From an uncultured Bacteroidales bacterium (GTDB lineage Bacteria > Bacteroidota > Bacteroidia > Bacteroidales > UBA932): a stretch of DNA of 64,000 nucleotides. The translations under genes were made by a program, and so were the position numbers. The DNA is taken from contig CAKUXR010000002.1 of NCBI GenBank assembly GCA_934700615.1, forward strand, positions 62,001 to 126,000, in the 5' to 3' direction. The notes beneath the pieces were generated by a model. That model was not told the origin of the DNA and did no database searches. It saw only the letters and a list, made by a program, of their open reading frames with translations. Shown piece after piece: positions 45,771 through 54,425 of the stretch. The stretch's first letter is position 1. Every line of letters starts with the position of its first letter.

Positions 45771-46700
45771 TCAGATACCACTGTCATCCTTTCTCGGATG
45801 ATGTTCCAAGATGTCGTTCTGCCAAGTTGTGCTGTCCAGATGCGTGTAGATTTCCGTTGTAAGAATGCTTTCGTGCCCCAGCATTTCCTGTACGACTCGC
45901 AGGTCAGCTCCGCCTTCGATAAGGTGTGTCGCGAAGGAGTGCCTGAAGGTGTGCGGAGATATTTCCTTGGTTATCCCTGCCAGCATGGCCTGTTTCTTCA
46001 CCATGTTGAAAACGGATATGCGGCTGAGCTGCTTGCCGGATTTGTTCAGGAAAAGAATATCTTCGGACTTCGCATCCGCGGGCTCCGGACGGACCGCCAG
46101 ATATGCCGTAACTGCTTCTGCTGCAGGGTCACCCATAGGAACGACACGTTCTTTGTTGCCCTTTCCGACTACCCTGACGAATTTCTCTTGCAGATAGATA
46201 TTAGAGATTTTCATGTCGGACACTTCCGTGACTCTGAGTCCGCATCCGTAAAGCAGTTCGAGGATAGCCCTGTCGCGTACGCCGCCCCACTTGGATTGGT
46301 CCACGGAGTTCATAATGTCATTGACTTCATCAATGGAGAGCACCGAGGGGAGGTAGCGGCCGATTTTGGGTGTGTCAATGCCATCGCACGGATTTTCCGC
46401 AATGACGCCGTCTATCTGGAGCCAGCCGAAGAATGACCGGAGCGAGCTGAGAATCCGGGCCTGCGTCCTGCCAGTTATCGCCGGTCCTTCGTTAGGGTCA
46501 ATGCGGGTGCCCAGATATTGTCTGATGTTCTCGCCCGCGGTTTTTTCCAATGTCACTCCGGGACCGGACTCCGAATCAAGCCATGACGCAAATTCCTTCA
46601 CGTCCGAACTATATGAATTATAAGTATTTAAGGACATACCCCGCTCCAAGCGAAGGTATGTCCTGAAACCTTTGATATATTCCTCGGTAGAGTTATACAT
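45771..46700 (-). CDS. xerD: XerD-type tyrosine recombinase
   Basis: A 309-aa site-specific recombinase that resolves chromosome dimers at dif. An N-terminal core-binding domain (about 5-95) is followed by a catalytic domain with Arg in GCGLRVTE, HxxR in HTFRHSFATH, His in LGHES and the Tyr nucleophile in TEIYTHLD. Size and sequence match chromosomal XerD rather than a transposon integrase; no mobile element genes are nearby. Bacteroidetes have several Xer paralogues, so XerC is possible. Confidence 0.9.
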   Translation of the reverse strand: MYNSTEEYIKGFRTYLRLERGMSLNTYNSYSSDVKEFASWLDSESGPGVTLEKTAGENIRQYLGTRIDPNEGPAITGRTQARILSSLRSFFGWLQIDGVIAENPCDGIDTPKIGRYLPSVLSIDEVNDIMNSVDQSKWGGVRDRAILELLYGCGLRVTEVSDMKISNIYLQEKFVRVVGKGNKERVVPMGDPAAEAVTAYLAVRPEPADAKSEDILFLNKSGKQLSRISVFNMVKKQAMLAGITKEISPHTFRHSFATHLIEGGADLRVVQEMLGHESILTTEIYTHLDSTTWQNDILEHHPRKDDSGI

Positions 46701-46737
46701 ATCGAATAGTGATTACGGAATCATCAGATTCCGGCCG

Positions 46738-46816
46738 AAGAACAGCGAAGCGCCGGCCTCGAGCGATGGTGCGCACGTAGGCCCACTCCCACGTAATGGG
46801 GGCCAGGGGGGGGGGG
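46738..46816. other. GC-rich intergenic segment with an 11-G run
   Basis: The gap between xerD and the peptidase gene is unusually GC-rich. It contains GGCCC/GGGCC inverted arms (46781-46785 and about 46799-46803) and a run of eleven G at 46806-46816, ending one base before the peptidase stop codon. The hairpin could end the peptidase transcript. Homopolymer length in raw sequence may be inexact. Confidence 0.5.
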
Positions 46817-46817
46817 A

Positions 46818-48821
46818 TTAAAGGGCACTATATTTATGACAGTACTCCAGCATCTGGCCCATGTAGTCGTCAGGATAAACGACCTCGTAATCCACGACCT
46901 TTCCATCCTTCTCTACCGGCACGATATCCGGATTCACGAAACCGCCATAAGGCTTGAGACCGAGAGCAGCGTAACGGGTCAGAACCTCCTTGTGAAGTTC
47001 AGGATCCACATCGACAGCATACTTCATGATAAGATTCTTGCCAGCCTCGTAATCACCCTCTGACTTGATTCGCTGAATCTCAGCCAGAAGCTTGCCGAAC
47101 AAACCACGGAGCGCCTCATAGTCATTGACAACAAAATAAGTCTTGCCGCCCTTGACCTTCTTCTCGATGACATTGTCCTTCATGCCCTGCTCGTAGCACC
47201 AAGCAGCGATGAGTTGACGGTTCTGCATGTGCGCCTCTGTAATCTTGCGGCCGAGTTCAATGCGGGTGAGCTGTGTCATGAGACCGTTGCTGATGTAGTT
47301 CGCATAATGAGGTTTGTATGCCTCTGCTGAAATGATACCAAGTTCAACGAGCTTAGGGTCAGCGATATAATAGAGTCCAAAGAGGTCCGCTCTGGCTTCC
47401 TCGAGGGCAGAAGCATACTCTCCCATCGCTGAAGTTGACACGCCCGGAAGAAGCTGTCCTGAACCATGTCCGAGGCACTCGTGAAGGTCAGTGTGAATCT
47501 CGTCGGCATACGCGCCATACTTCTTCATCATTGACTTTTCCTCATCTGAGTATGCGAATTCCTCGAGCACTGACTTAGGCGACTCGTTGGCCGCAGCGTC
47601 ATAGGCGTGGGTAATATTGGCAATTGTCACAGACTTCGAGCCGTGCTCCTTGCGGATCCAGTCAGCATTCGGGAGGTTGATTCCGATAGGAGTTGCAGGG
47701 TAGCAGCCGCCACCGAGGCAGGTCACGTCAATGACTTTAGCAGAAACACCCTTCACGCTCTTCTTCTTGAAACGAGGGTCGATCGGGGCATTATCCTCAA
47801 ACCACTGCGCGTTCGAGCTAAGCACTTCGGTACGGGCTGAAGCGGCAGAATCTTTGACATTGACAACAGACTCCCAGTAAGCTTTTCTTCCGAGAGGATC
47901 GTTGTAGTCCTCCACGAAACCATTGGTGAAGTCCACGATGCCGAGGGTATCATTGACCCAAGTGATGTTATACTGGTCCCAAAGTTTCAGGTCGCCGGTC
48001 CTGTAATATTCCTGAAGCTCAGATATTTCCTTCTTCTGAGTCTCATTCTCAGCCACGGCCTTTGCTTTCTCGAGTTCCTCACAAATCTTCTCCAATGCCG
48101 GTCCGTAGATGCCGCCGACTTTCCATGCTTCCTCGCGGATGACGCCGTCTGCGCCCTTTACAACCTTCGTGTTGAGACCATAGGAAATAGGTCTAGGGTC
48201 GTTCGGGTCAATGATACCTGCGTAGTATTTTTCGACTTCGTCTCTGGTCACGCCTTCGTAGAAATTGACCGAAGAAAGTGCCACGATATCGCCCTCGCTT
48301 GCAGATGAGCGTCTGTACGGATACAGGTCAGGTGAATAAATTACAGGAAGGATGGCCTCACATTTTTCGCCCTCGCCTACCGCTTCCATGATGGAGCGGA
48401 AGTATTCCTGGCTGCACTCAGGGAAGAATTTCTCTTCTCCGTAGTGGTGATGGATACCGCTGCTGAAGAACACGCGCTTGATATATGTCATCAGCTGTCC
48501 GAACTCCTTGGTGGTCCTGTCACCTTCATAGCATTCCACGATGTTCTGGAGGACTTTGCGGACTGCCAGGTTTTCTTTGCAGTTCTGGTCCCAGTAGATG
48601 TCCCAGCCGTACTTCGCTGCTTCGCTCAGATGATAGATGTATTCTTTCTGCTGAAGCGACAGCTTTTCCCATCCGGGAATCTGGTAACGCATAATTTTCA
48701 CGTCTGCAAATTCATCGATGAGATACTTGAAGTTCTCGTCTGCTGACTTGCTTCCATTGCCGCATGATGTTACGGCAGCGGCTGATGCCAATGTCAATAG
48801 CATTTTGGTAATGTTTTTCAT
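46818..48821 (-). CDS. Dipeptidyl peptidase III family (M49) lipoprotein
   Basis: A 667-aa zinc metallopeptidase that removes dipeptides from the N-terminus of peptides. The hallmark HEXXGH motif is HECLGH (447-452) and the second zinc motif is EEARAD (474-479). The signal peptide ends at VTSC (Cys about 20), so it sits on the membrane; most DPP III enzymes are cytosolic, but Bacteroidetes lipoprotein forms occur. It lies alone, with xerD downstream. Confidence 0.93.
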   Translation of the reverse strand: MKNITKMLLTLASAAAVTSCGNGSKSADENFKYLIDEFADVKIMRYQIPGWEKLSLQQKEYIYHLSEAAKYGWDIYWDQNCKENLAVRKVLQNIVECYEGDRTTKEFGQLMTYIKRVFFSSGIHHHYGEEKFFPECSQEYFRSIMEAVGEGEKCEAILPVIYSPDLYPYRRSSASEGDIVALSSVNFYEGVTRDEVEKYYAGIIDPNDPRPISYGLNTKVVKGADGVIREEAWKVGGIYGPALEKICEELEKAKAVAENETQKKEISELQEYYRTGDLKLWDQYNITWVNDTLGIVDFTNGFVEDYNDPLGRKAYWESVVNVKDSAASARTEVLSSNAQWFEDNAPIDPRFKKKSVKGVSAKVIDVTCLGGGCYPATPIGINLPNADWIRKEHGSKSVTIANITHAYDAAANESPKSVLEEFAYSDEEKSMMKKYGAYADEIHTDLHECLGHGSGQLLPGVSTSAMGEYASALEEARADLFGLYYIADPKLVELGIISAEAYKPHYANYISNGLMTQLTRIELGRKITEAHMQNRQLIAAWCYEQGMKDNVIEKKVKGGKTYFVVNDYEALRGLFGKLLAEIQRIKSEGDYEAGKNLIMKYAVDVDPELHKEVLTRYAALGLKPYGGFVNPDIVPVEKDGKVVDYEVVYPDDYMGQMLEYCHKYSAL

Positions 48822-48997
48822 ATAATCTATAAAGTGTTTGTGTATTCAATGCCAGTCGGTTACGGCTGTTGTTCCGGCCTGATTGCCAGAGGTACCATCC
48901 AGTCTCAGTGGTTTCAGCCCCGTAGCGTTCACGATGTCCGGTGGTCTTCCGTAACTTGCAGACATCAGAGCCTTCAGAACTGTGACCCGGCCGATTG

Positions 48998-50209
48998 TCA
49001 GAGGTTCACTACGTCGGACTTGTATATCACGTGGTAGTCGGTACTGTCCGCGTCGAGAACAAACATCTGGTAACTGTTTCCGCCAGGATAGACTCTCACG
49101 ACGATATGGCCCCACGGCTTGAACTTGCTCCACAGTTCCTCTCCGAGTTTCTTCCTCGACTGGTCCACTGTAATGTAATAGTCTCTGTCGCCTCTCCACA
49201 CCTGCGGGTCGCAGATTCTTGTCATCGTGGATACGACCGGATGATTCTCGCTACGTGCGTCAATGATAATGACCTGTGGTGACAATGTCTGGAGGAAGAA
49301 CGCGTTGCATGTGTCGAAATATCCGTGGTGGTTCGCCTTCATGACCGTCACCTTTCCGCAGACCTTAGCCACCGGAGTCTCGAAGTCTCTTTCCTGTGAC
49401 TTGTAAATCGGCCAGTTACCTCCCGAGAGGTCACCTCCGTTGTAGTATGAGAATTTTCCGTAACGCAGTCTGATTGCGCATGAGTTCATGTTTTCGTCGA
49501 AGAGTCCAGTGTCGCCGCTATACATTTTCTCGGACTTGGTTCCCCTTCCTGTCCACACTTCCCCATTGGCCGCCAAGTTCCTGATTTCAAATTCCTTGGC
49601 GTATGGTTTAGGATTATGGACCATCGTGAACTGTTTCCTGCTTCCCACCTGGAATTTTTCTGCGACTGTTCCGTGCTGCGCAATATAGTTCACGAAGTTA
49701 ATGTAATGTGGCATGAAGCCCTTGTCGGCATTGAGCACTTTCTGTTTTGACGGAAAATCATATTCAGGATATGCCCTGTCAACGAATTTATTGAAGTGGA
49801 TTTTTTCTCCTACCAATGTCATTCCTGACAGATCGTATCCGTGTGTCCCCGGCAGAGCATCCTTTATAGTTCCGATATGATCATTATGAAGATGCGTAAC
49901 CATCGCATAATCAAGGTTTTCCTTATCCGGCAGCTGTTTCAGGAAATGCTTTATATATATCGCCTGCCATTCGCCCGGTTTCTTGGTTGCATCAGGGTGC
50001 TGAGTATCTTTCGCCTTGGCATTGTCTCCAGCATCAATCATCATAGTAGTTCCGTCCGGCATGATTATCAACGCCGCATCGCCACGTCCGGTAGCGATTG
50101 TGTGGATGTCCAGATAACCTTCCTTCCATTCCGGCAGATATTCCGGATTCTGCCCGTAGGCCATTGCCGCGCTCATCAATGCGGCCAAGAATAAAATTCC
50201 TTTTTTCAT
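48998..50209 (-). CDS. Secreted metallo-beta-lactamase-fold hydrolase
   Basis: A 403-aa exported protein with signal peptide (about 1-20, ending MAYGQ). The metal site THLHNDHIG (His 106, His 108, Asp 110, His 111) and downstream KANHHGYFDTCN and VIIIDARSENHP resemble the periplasmic-type MBL domain of ComEC and of stand-alone relatives. The substrate may be a nucleic acid or nucleotide, by analogy. No membrane domain is present, so it is not ComEC itself. The gap to the next gene (48822-48997) shows nothing credible. Confidence 0.8.
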   Translation of the reverse strand: MKKGILFLAALMSAAMAYGQNPEYLPEWKEGYLDIHTIATGRGDAALIIMPDGTTMMIDAGDNAKAKDTQHPDATKKPGEWQAIYIKHFLKQLPDKENLDYAMVTHLHNDHIGTIKDALPGTHGYDLSGMTLVGEKIHFNKFVDRAYPEYDFPSKQKVLNADKGFMPHYINFVNYIAQHGTVAEKFQVGSRKQFTMVHNPKPYAKEFEIRNLAANGEVWTGRGTKSEKMYSGDTGLFDENMNSCAIRLRYGKFSYYNGGDLSGGNWPIYKSQERDFETPVAKVCGKVTVMKANHHGYFDTCNAFFLQTLSPQVIIIDARSENHPVVSTMTRICDPQVWRGDRDYYITVDQSRKKLGEELWSKFKPWGHIVVRVYPGGNSYQMFVLDADSTDYHVIYKSDVVNL

Positions 50210-50272
50210 CTGTTATTTCGTCCTATCGTTTCTAGGCCGGCATTTCCATGCTCAGCGACACGATACATCTTA

Positions 50273-50280
50273 CAAAAATA
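50273..50280 (-). promoter_or_regulatory. Candidate -7 box for the MBL-fold gene
   Basis: The complement TATTTTTG matches TAnnTTTG, about 64 bases before the ATG at 50209. No -33 TTG is evident. Confidence 0.4.
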
Positions 50281-50362
50281 AACATTTTGTGGAATATTCC
50301 AGAGGTTGGCACGCGGAAATCTCCAATTGACCAACCACGTCCTAACTGATGAAAATCACAAA

Positions 50363-52699
50363 TTACTTTCCTCTGCGCTTGTTTTTTAGAGGCCGCCTTC
50401 TAACCAGGAAGATAGAAAAAGCCAAGCCTAATATCATAAGTCCAACAGCAATTGCAAAAGAAAGCCAATTGGACTTGACATTACAGAACAAACTCAGATT
50501 CATTGACCAGAATCCGGTGACAATGGATACAGGAAGAAGGATTGCAGCCATAAAGTTAAGAGTTTCCGCTTTTTCATTACGAGAACGCTCAACCTTGAAA
50601 GATATGGTATCGTGCAATTTTTCGATTTCATCCTTCAGTTCCTCGACATAAGAGTCGATGTCCAGATTTTGACGGATCATTCCGTAAAGTTCAACGCCTT
50701 GGTCTTGAGACGTCAACTCCCTGAAATACATGCGATTAATAAAGCGGATATATTCTTCATTCAAAGAATCTACATGCTCCGACAACTTCTCGAGCGTCCA
50801 GTCGCCCCTCTTTGTCAATGTCGTTACTTCATTCGAAAAACAAAGAACAGAAGCACGCTGCACCAGAGCGATTTCCATCATTCTGGCATACGTGGTCATG
50901 AAATAATCGACAAGGTAAGAAGAAACACCTGAATTCGTCAGATAGACAAAGGAATAACGGCTTACCCCATACAAAGAATTCCAGTCCTGCCATCTCAGAT
51001 ACGTATGTGCACGCAAAAGGTCCCGTCTCATTTCATTATTCTGACATGTAGGCGACCAGGTATCTACAAACAAGTATTTGTACCAAAACTCAGAGAACAG
51101 ACTTGAAGGATTACAATATGCATCGGCAGCACTTAGGGACAATCCGCTCATATCATCATTTTTGTACAGAGACATTACAAACATCCTGTCATCGATTACC
51201 GGAGTCAATGTCAGGTTATCTGTCAAATCCTTCAACAAGGAGTCGAGCATGGATGTCGCCATCCAAGGTTCATCCACCGTGTATGATTTAAAGTCCTCTT
51301 TGCTGATTTCGGTGTCCAAGCCACTAATCTCCAAATACTCGCTCAGTTCATTCCGTTCTTTAGCATTGACTTCACTCCAGAAAGGAGGCAGAATTCGTCT
51401 TCCATACTGATTGATATTCAGGATATCCCTCGTATCACATTGACTTTCATCATCATTTCTCAGGTAGAATGACATCAGTCCGACACCGGTCTTATAGAGG
51501 TTTATATTTATGGCATCGACTTTCAAGGAATACGGCTTTTCTCGGCCGCTCACTTTTATGAGATAACGCACATCCTTCTCCTGAGGTTCTTTGCGTTCAA
51601 AGTGCATAACCAGATTGTCGTTTCCATCACCTGAGTCATACAGGACATCATGAACAAAACGGAAATAGTAGTTCTTCTCATTGTAAAGCACCTGTGCATC
51701 ATGCGAGACATTATCCTTTTCAGTCTTATTTCCGTCATTTTCTTGACTTTCAGCCACAGCCGGCCTCACCCATTTGCCATTATTCAGAAACCGGATTTGA
51801 CTGAAGTCTGTGAGTTGCGTCATCGTTCCCTCAGTCACATCTTTTTTTGCCCACTTGAACGGGAAATAAAAGATATGATAGCTATACAACGGCTCCGGAA
51901 CAGGAGAGCACTCCGCATTATCAACTTTTCCAGACCCTCTATTGCTGAAATGTGCCCTAATCTTCGCGACAATACCTGCTATTTTTTCCTTACTGTACGC
52001 TCCTGATACAGTCCCCAGATAGCCAGAGTCTCCACCGCCATGATACATTTTTTTCGCATCCAGTTCCGATTTGAACAACGAAGTAAGGTCATTGACTCCC
52101 TCTCCATAGAATTCGGCAACGTCATCGTTATATATCAGCAGACGTCTGTAAGGATACCTTCTGTCACAAATTGTCGAGAATTTGGAAGTCAATGATTTGA
52201 TAACGTATAAATCATAAATGTTACCCTCGCAAGACTCCAGAGATTTTTCCGCGAGACTCTCATCACCCTCAGATACCCCTTGGGCTGCCCTGTCAGCACG
52301 GCGGATATCATCAATTTCTTCACGGCTAGCCCCGAGTTTAATCATGCCCGGAATATATCTGGAGTCATTGGCAGCAACCAGTTGCATGTGCCTGTCCATT
52401 TCCAAGCCAAGCAGTGTTGCAACCTGCTCAAGGGATGATGGTTTATTCGCAAAATCATTATGATGGTCTATCCTGACATAGTTGTCCGGATGCGGGATAT
52501 CTTCGCTGAGTTCGATTCCATATATCTGCCAATCAGGAGAATTACCATATTCTTCAAGTGTCTTTTCATAGCTGCTCAGTTTGGCATTGTCCCATCTGAG
52601 ATCATGAGTTTCAAACTGCTCACCGGCATTGACAAGCAAATTCTTGATTGTCGTCATTTCGAGGTCGTTTCCGCCCAGCAAAAAAATCCGCTTACTCAT
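50363..52699 (-). CDS. DHH-like phosphoesterase domain fused to CorA-like membrane effector
   Basis: A 778-aa protein from the ATG at 52699 (MSKRIFLLGGND); an ATG at 52711 adds four residues. Residues about 1-240 look like a DHH phosphoesterase: VRIDHHND (Asp 78, His 79, His 80), a further Asp in AANDSRYIPGM (Asp 112), and HGGGDSGYLG (220-229), which resembles the DHHA1 glycine loop. Residues about 270-710 resemble the CorA cytoplasmic funnel. Two helices end the protein (about 718-738 and 745-766), the first holding GFWSMN in place of the GMN loop. The C-terminus is Arg/Lys-rich, cytoplasmic. In type III-B loci of Bacteroides, CorA is activated by SAM-AMP and a DHH-family (NrN) enzyme removes it. 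Here both appear joined. The role is inferred from domains and its place beside the CRISPR array. Confidence 0.75.
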   Translation of the reverse strand: MSKRIFLLGGNDLEMTTIKNLLVNAGEQFETHDLRWDNAKLSSYEKTLEEYGNSPDWQIYGIELSEDIPHPDNYVRIDHHNDFANKPSSLEQVATLLGLEMDRHMQLVAANDSRYIPGMIKLGASREEIDDIRRADRAAQGVSEGDESLAEKSLESCEGNIYDLYVIKSLTSKFSTICDRRYPYRRLLIYNDDVAEFYGEGVNDLTSLFKSELDAKKMYHGGGDSGYLGTVSGAYSKEKIAGIVAKIRAHFSNRGSGKVDNAECSPVPEPLYSYHIFYFPFKWAKKDVTEGTMTQLTDFSQIRFLNNGKWVRPAVAESQENDGNKTEKDNVSHDAQVLYNEKNYYFRFVHDVLYDSGDGNDNLVMHFERKEPQEKDVRYLIKVSGREKPYSLKVDAININLYKTGVGLMSFYLRNDDESQCDTRDILNINQYGRRILPPFWSEVNAKERNELSEYLEISGLDTEISKEDFKSYTVDEPWMATSMLDSLLKDLTDNLTLTPVIDDRMFVMSLYKNDDMSGLSLSAADAYCNPSSLFSEFWYKYLFVDTWSPTCQNNEMRRDLLRAHTYLRWQDWNSLYGVSRYSFVYLTNSGVSSYLVDYFMTTYARMMEIALVQRASVLCFSNEVTTLTKRGDWTLEKLSEHVDSLNEEYIRFINRMYFRELTSQDQGVELYGMIRQNLDIDSYVEELKDEIEKLHDTISFKVERSRNEKAETLNFMAAILLPVSIVTGFWSMNLSLFCNVKSNWLSFAIAVGLMILGLAFSIFLVRRRPLKNKRRGK

Positions 52700-52731
52700 A
52701 ACATTATACAATTAGAGGTTACATTCTGTTA

Positions 52732-52762
52732 TAAAGTTAAGGATTAAGTTCCGACAATACAA
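52732..52762 (-). promoter_or_regulatory. Candidate promoter of the DHH-CorA gene
   Basis: The minus strand reads TTG (52762-52760), a 20-base spacer and TAACTTTA (52739-52732), one mismatch from TAnnTTTG. Initiation would be about 25 bases before the ATG. The gene could also be reached by read-through of the CRISPR array. Confidence 0.45.
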
Positions 52763-52833
52763 GCAGCTCCTGCGGATTAATAACAGTTGTCCTCATCCTC
52801 CCGATAAAACGATTACACAACAGCTAATAGGGT

Positions 52834-52938
52834 GCCTCAATACCGCCTAAACGGTAGGCAACAGAAATCGCATTTTTAGTTTCTTCAGTAGCAATCGTTT
52901 CTTGTCTCAATACCGCCTCAGCGGTAGACATTAGAAAT
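52834..52938 (-). CRISPR. Trailer end of the CRISPR array: one degenerate and one near-perfect repeat
   Basis: Two 35-bp repeats, 52834-52868 and 52904-52938, around one 35-bp spacer. The outer copy has five mismatches to the main-array repeat and the inner copy has one. Decay at the outer end marks it as the old, leader-distal end. It is separated from the main array by a 1.1-kb segment with the HigBA-type module. Confidence 0.9.
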
Positions 52939-53000
52939 AATTATTGGAACAATATACCTGTTGGCAATAACGACCAAGATTACACAATCTAACCGTCATC

Positions 53001-53333
53001 TTACCACAACGCAATCTTGCCTGCAACACCCAAATCAAGAGTTGCTGTTGCTATACCCAATGCTTGAAACACACGGCTCATGGTCGGTAATGTGATAACA
53101 CTTGTACCTTTCTCCAACTTTGAAATCTGAGCACGCTGTACCCCGATACGCTCACCAAGCTGTTCTTGTGTGAGGTTTTGTGCCAATCGAGCCTTGCGTA
53201 TGGCTTCGCCTACAATATAGGCGTTCACATCTTCTTTGAGCTTGGCTTCCATGGCTTCGCGCTCTGGTGTACCTCTTTTACCCCAAAGTTTATCTTTCAT
53301 ATTGTCTGCTGGTATCAATTTCATCTGTGCCAT
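53001..53333 (-). CDS. XRE-family antitoxin (HigA-like)
   Basis: A 110-aa protein with a helix-turn-helix at about residues 43-97: IRKARLAQNLTQEQLGERIG, VQRAQISKLEKG, and LPTMSRVFQALG. It follows the toxin gene with a 4-base gap, the toxin-first order of higBA operons. It would bind the toxin and repress the promoter. The gene lies inside an interrupted CRISPR array. Confidence 0.88.
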   Translation of the reverse strand: MAQMKLIPADNMKDKLWGKRGTPEREAMEAKLKEDVNAYIVGEAIRKARLAQNLTQEQLGERIGVQRAQISKLEKGTSVITLPTMSRVFQALGIATATLDLGVAGKIALW

Positions 53334-53337
53334 AATG

Positions 53338-53682
53338 CTATTTCTTTTTATTGTTAAAATACTCTTTTCTTATCTCTTCTGCTTTGGCAATCTCCTTTAA
53401 AGGTGTTTTCTGAGTTTTCTTGACTATGCCATGTGTGGCAATAACCAAAGTCTCTTCCTCAGTATCCCAAAAGGAGAAAAGCCTGTAGCATATACCATTG
53501 TAGAGAGTGCGAAACTCCCATATCTCGGTATTCTCCAGTTTCTTGAAGATGTCAACTTTCATCACTCCTTCCTCAACCTTGAAGATGTTGTAGTATATCT
53601 TCTGCTGAGCTTTGAATGGCTGCGCATCCAAAAAGGCTTGTGCTTCTTCTGTCAACACCACTTTTAGCTTGTTGATGCCCAT
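53338..53682 (-). CDS. RelE/HigB-like toxin (phage Gp49-like family)
   Basis: A 114-aa protein when started at the ATG 53682 (MGINKLKVVLTEEAQAFLD); the frame stays open to 53781 but the promoter lies between. KIYYNIFKVEEGV, LENTEIWEFRTLYNGICYRLFSFWD and LVIATHGIVKKTQKTPLKEIAKAEEIRKEYF are typical of the Gp49/HigB ribosome-dependent mRNase fold. It is paired with the HTH antitoxin. Expression would halt translation if the antitoxin is lost. Confidence 0.88.
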   Translation of the reverse strand: MGINKLKVVLTEEAQAFLDAQPFKAQQKIYYNIFKVEEGVMKVDIFKKLENTEIWEFRTLYNGICYRLFSFWDTEEETLVIATHGIVKKTQKTPLKEIAKAEEIRKEYFNNKKK

Positions 53683-53701
53683 TTTGTTTTGAATTATGGT
53701 A

Positions 53702-53709
53702 CAAAGATA
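53702..53709 (-). promoter_or_regulatory. -7 box of the toxin-antitoxin operon
   Basis: The complement TATCTTTG is an exact TAnnTTTG, 20 bases before the toxin start. The nearby CAAATCGTTATCTTTG and ATTTGGAAACAAAT stretch may hold the antitoxin operator. Confidence 0.55.
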
Positions 53710-53782
53710 ACGATTTGTTTCCAAATAGCGATACAAAATTCGGTTTTTCATCTCTATCAGCCCCACTTTTAACACTCTCACT

Positions 53783-54033
53783 ACTTGTTAGTATCAGATA
53801 TGCAACTTGCCCACTCTTTTATTTCCCCAAATTTGATATTTCAAAAATAGGGAAAAGAAAAAATGTGAAAAGTAACGGATAATATACACTTTATCCGCAA
53901 CATCTTACATTATTACTGAATCTCGCCCCTTATTTCTTATAAGCCACGCTTGCATCGTTTGTTCTTGAAACAAGGCTTTTCGTTGCCATCACGTATATCG
54001 TTCCCTAATTATTAACAAATAAAAAATGGAGAG
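53783..54033. other. Non-coding part of the array interruption
   Basis: About 250 AT-rich bases between the toxin promoter region and the first main-array repeat. No gene is seen. TAATTATT at 54006-54013 also occurs at 52938-52945 at the other edge, so the two copies could be a target duplication of an insertion. Confidence 0.4.
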
Positions 54034-54425
54034 GTCTCAATACCGCCTCAGCGGTAGACAATAGAAATACTATACGAAATCAAAATAGAGCCGAGCATAG
54101 ATTCGTCTCAATACCGCCTCAGCGGTAGACAATAGAAATAAAAATAAGGATTATGTATGCTATTGTTGTTGTCTCAATACCGCCTCAGCGGTAGACAATA
54201 GAAATATCTTTTTATTGGTCATGGTTGCCATATGCGATTTTAGTCTCAATACCGCCTCAGCGGTAGACAATAGAAATTCCACCCGTTGCCATAAAAACTA
54301 AATAAAAATGAAAAAGTTGTCTCAATACCGCCTCAGCGGTAGACAATAGAAATGTACTCGTGAGGTGGTAGGTCGGCTGAAAGAAATTTCGTCTCAATAC
54401 CGCCTCAGCGGTAGACAATAGAAAT
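54034..54425 (-). CRISPR. Main CRISPR array, six identical 35-bp repeats
   Basis: Repeats start at 54034, 54105, 54171, 54243, 54319 and 54391 and are identical. Five spacers measure 36, 31, 37, 41 and 37 bp. Each repeat contains TACCGC-loop-GCGGTA, a 6-bp hairpin. Read on the minus strand, the repeat ends in ATTGAGAC just after the hairpin, close to the ATTGAAAC-type 8-nt crRNA tag of type III systems. This, repeat decay at the low-coordinate end and a consensus promoter at 54523-54553 all support leftward transcription. The newest spacer is then 54354-54390. Confidence 0.97.

Noticed and set aside
45771..46700. Tyrosine recombinase as a sign of an integrative element
   Set aside because: Sequence fits chromosomal XerD, and no integration, mobilisation or attachment genes are near.
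46724..46906. Open frame of 60 codons over the G run
   Set aside because: Composition is driven by the GC-rich gap and it overlaps the DPP III gene.
48846..49199. Open frame of 117 codons on the minus strand beside the MBL-fold gene
   Set aside because: It overlaps the MBL gene in another frame and has no motif, signal or plausible ribosome site. The 48822-48997 gap stays unassigned.
48998..50209. MBL-fold protein as ComEC, the DNA uptake channel
   Set aside because: It has only the hydrolase domain with a signal peptide; no competence membrane domain is present.
54034..54425. Reading the array in the plus direction, with a tag such as ATAGAAAT
   Set aside because: The minus direction has a consensus promoter, a tag close to the type III ATTGAAAC form right after the hairpin, and degenerate repeats at the far end; the plus direction has none of these.
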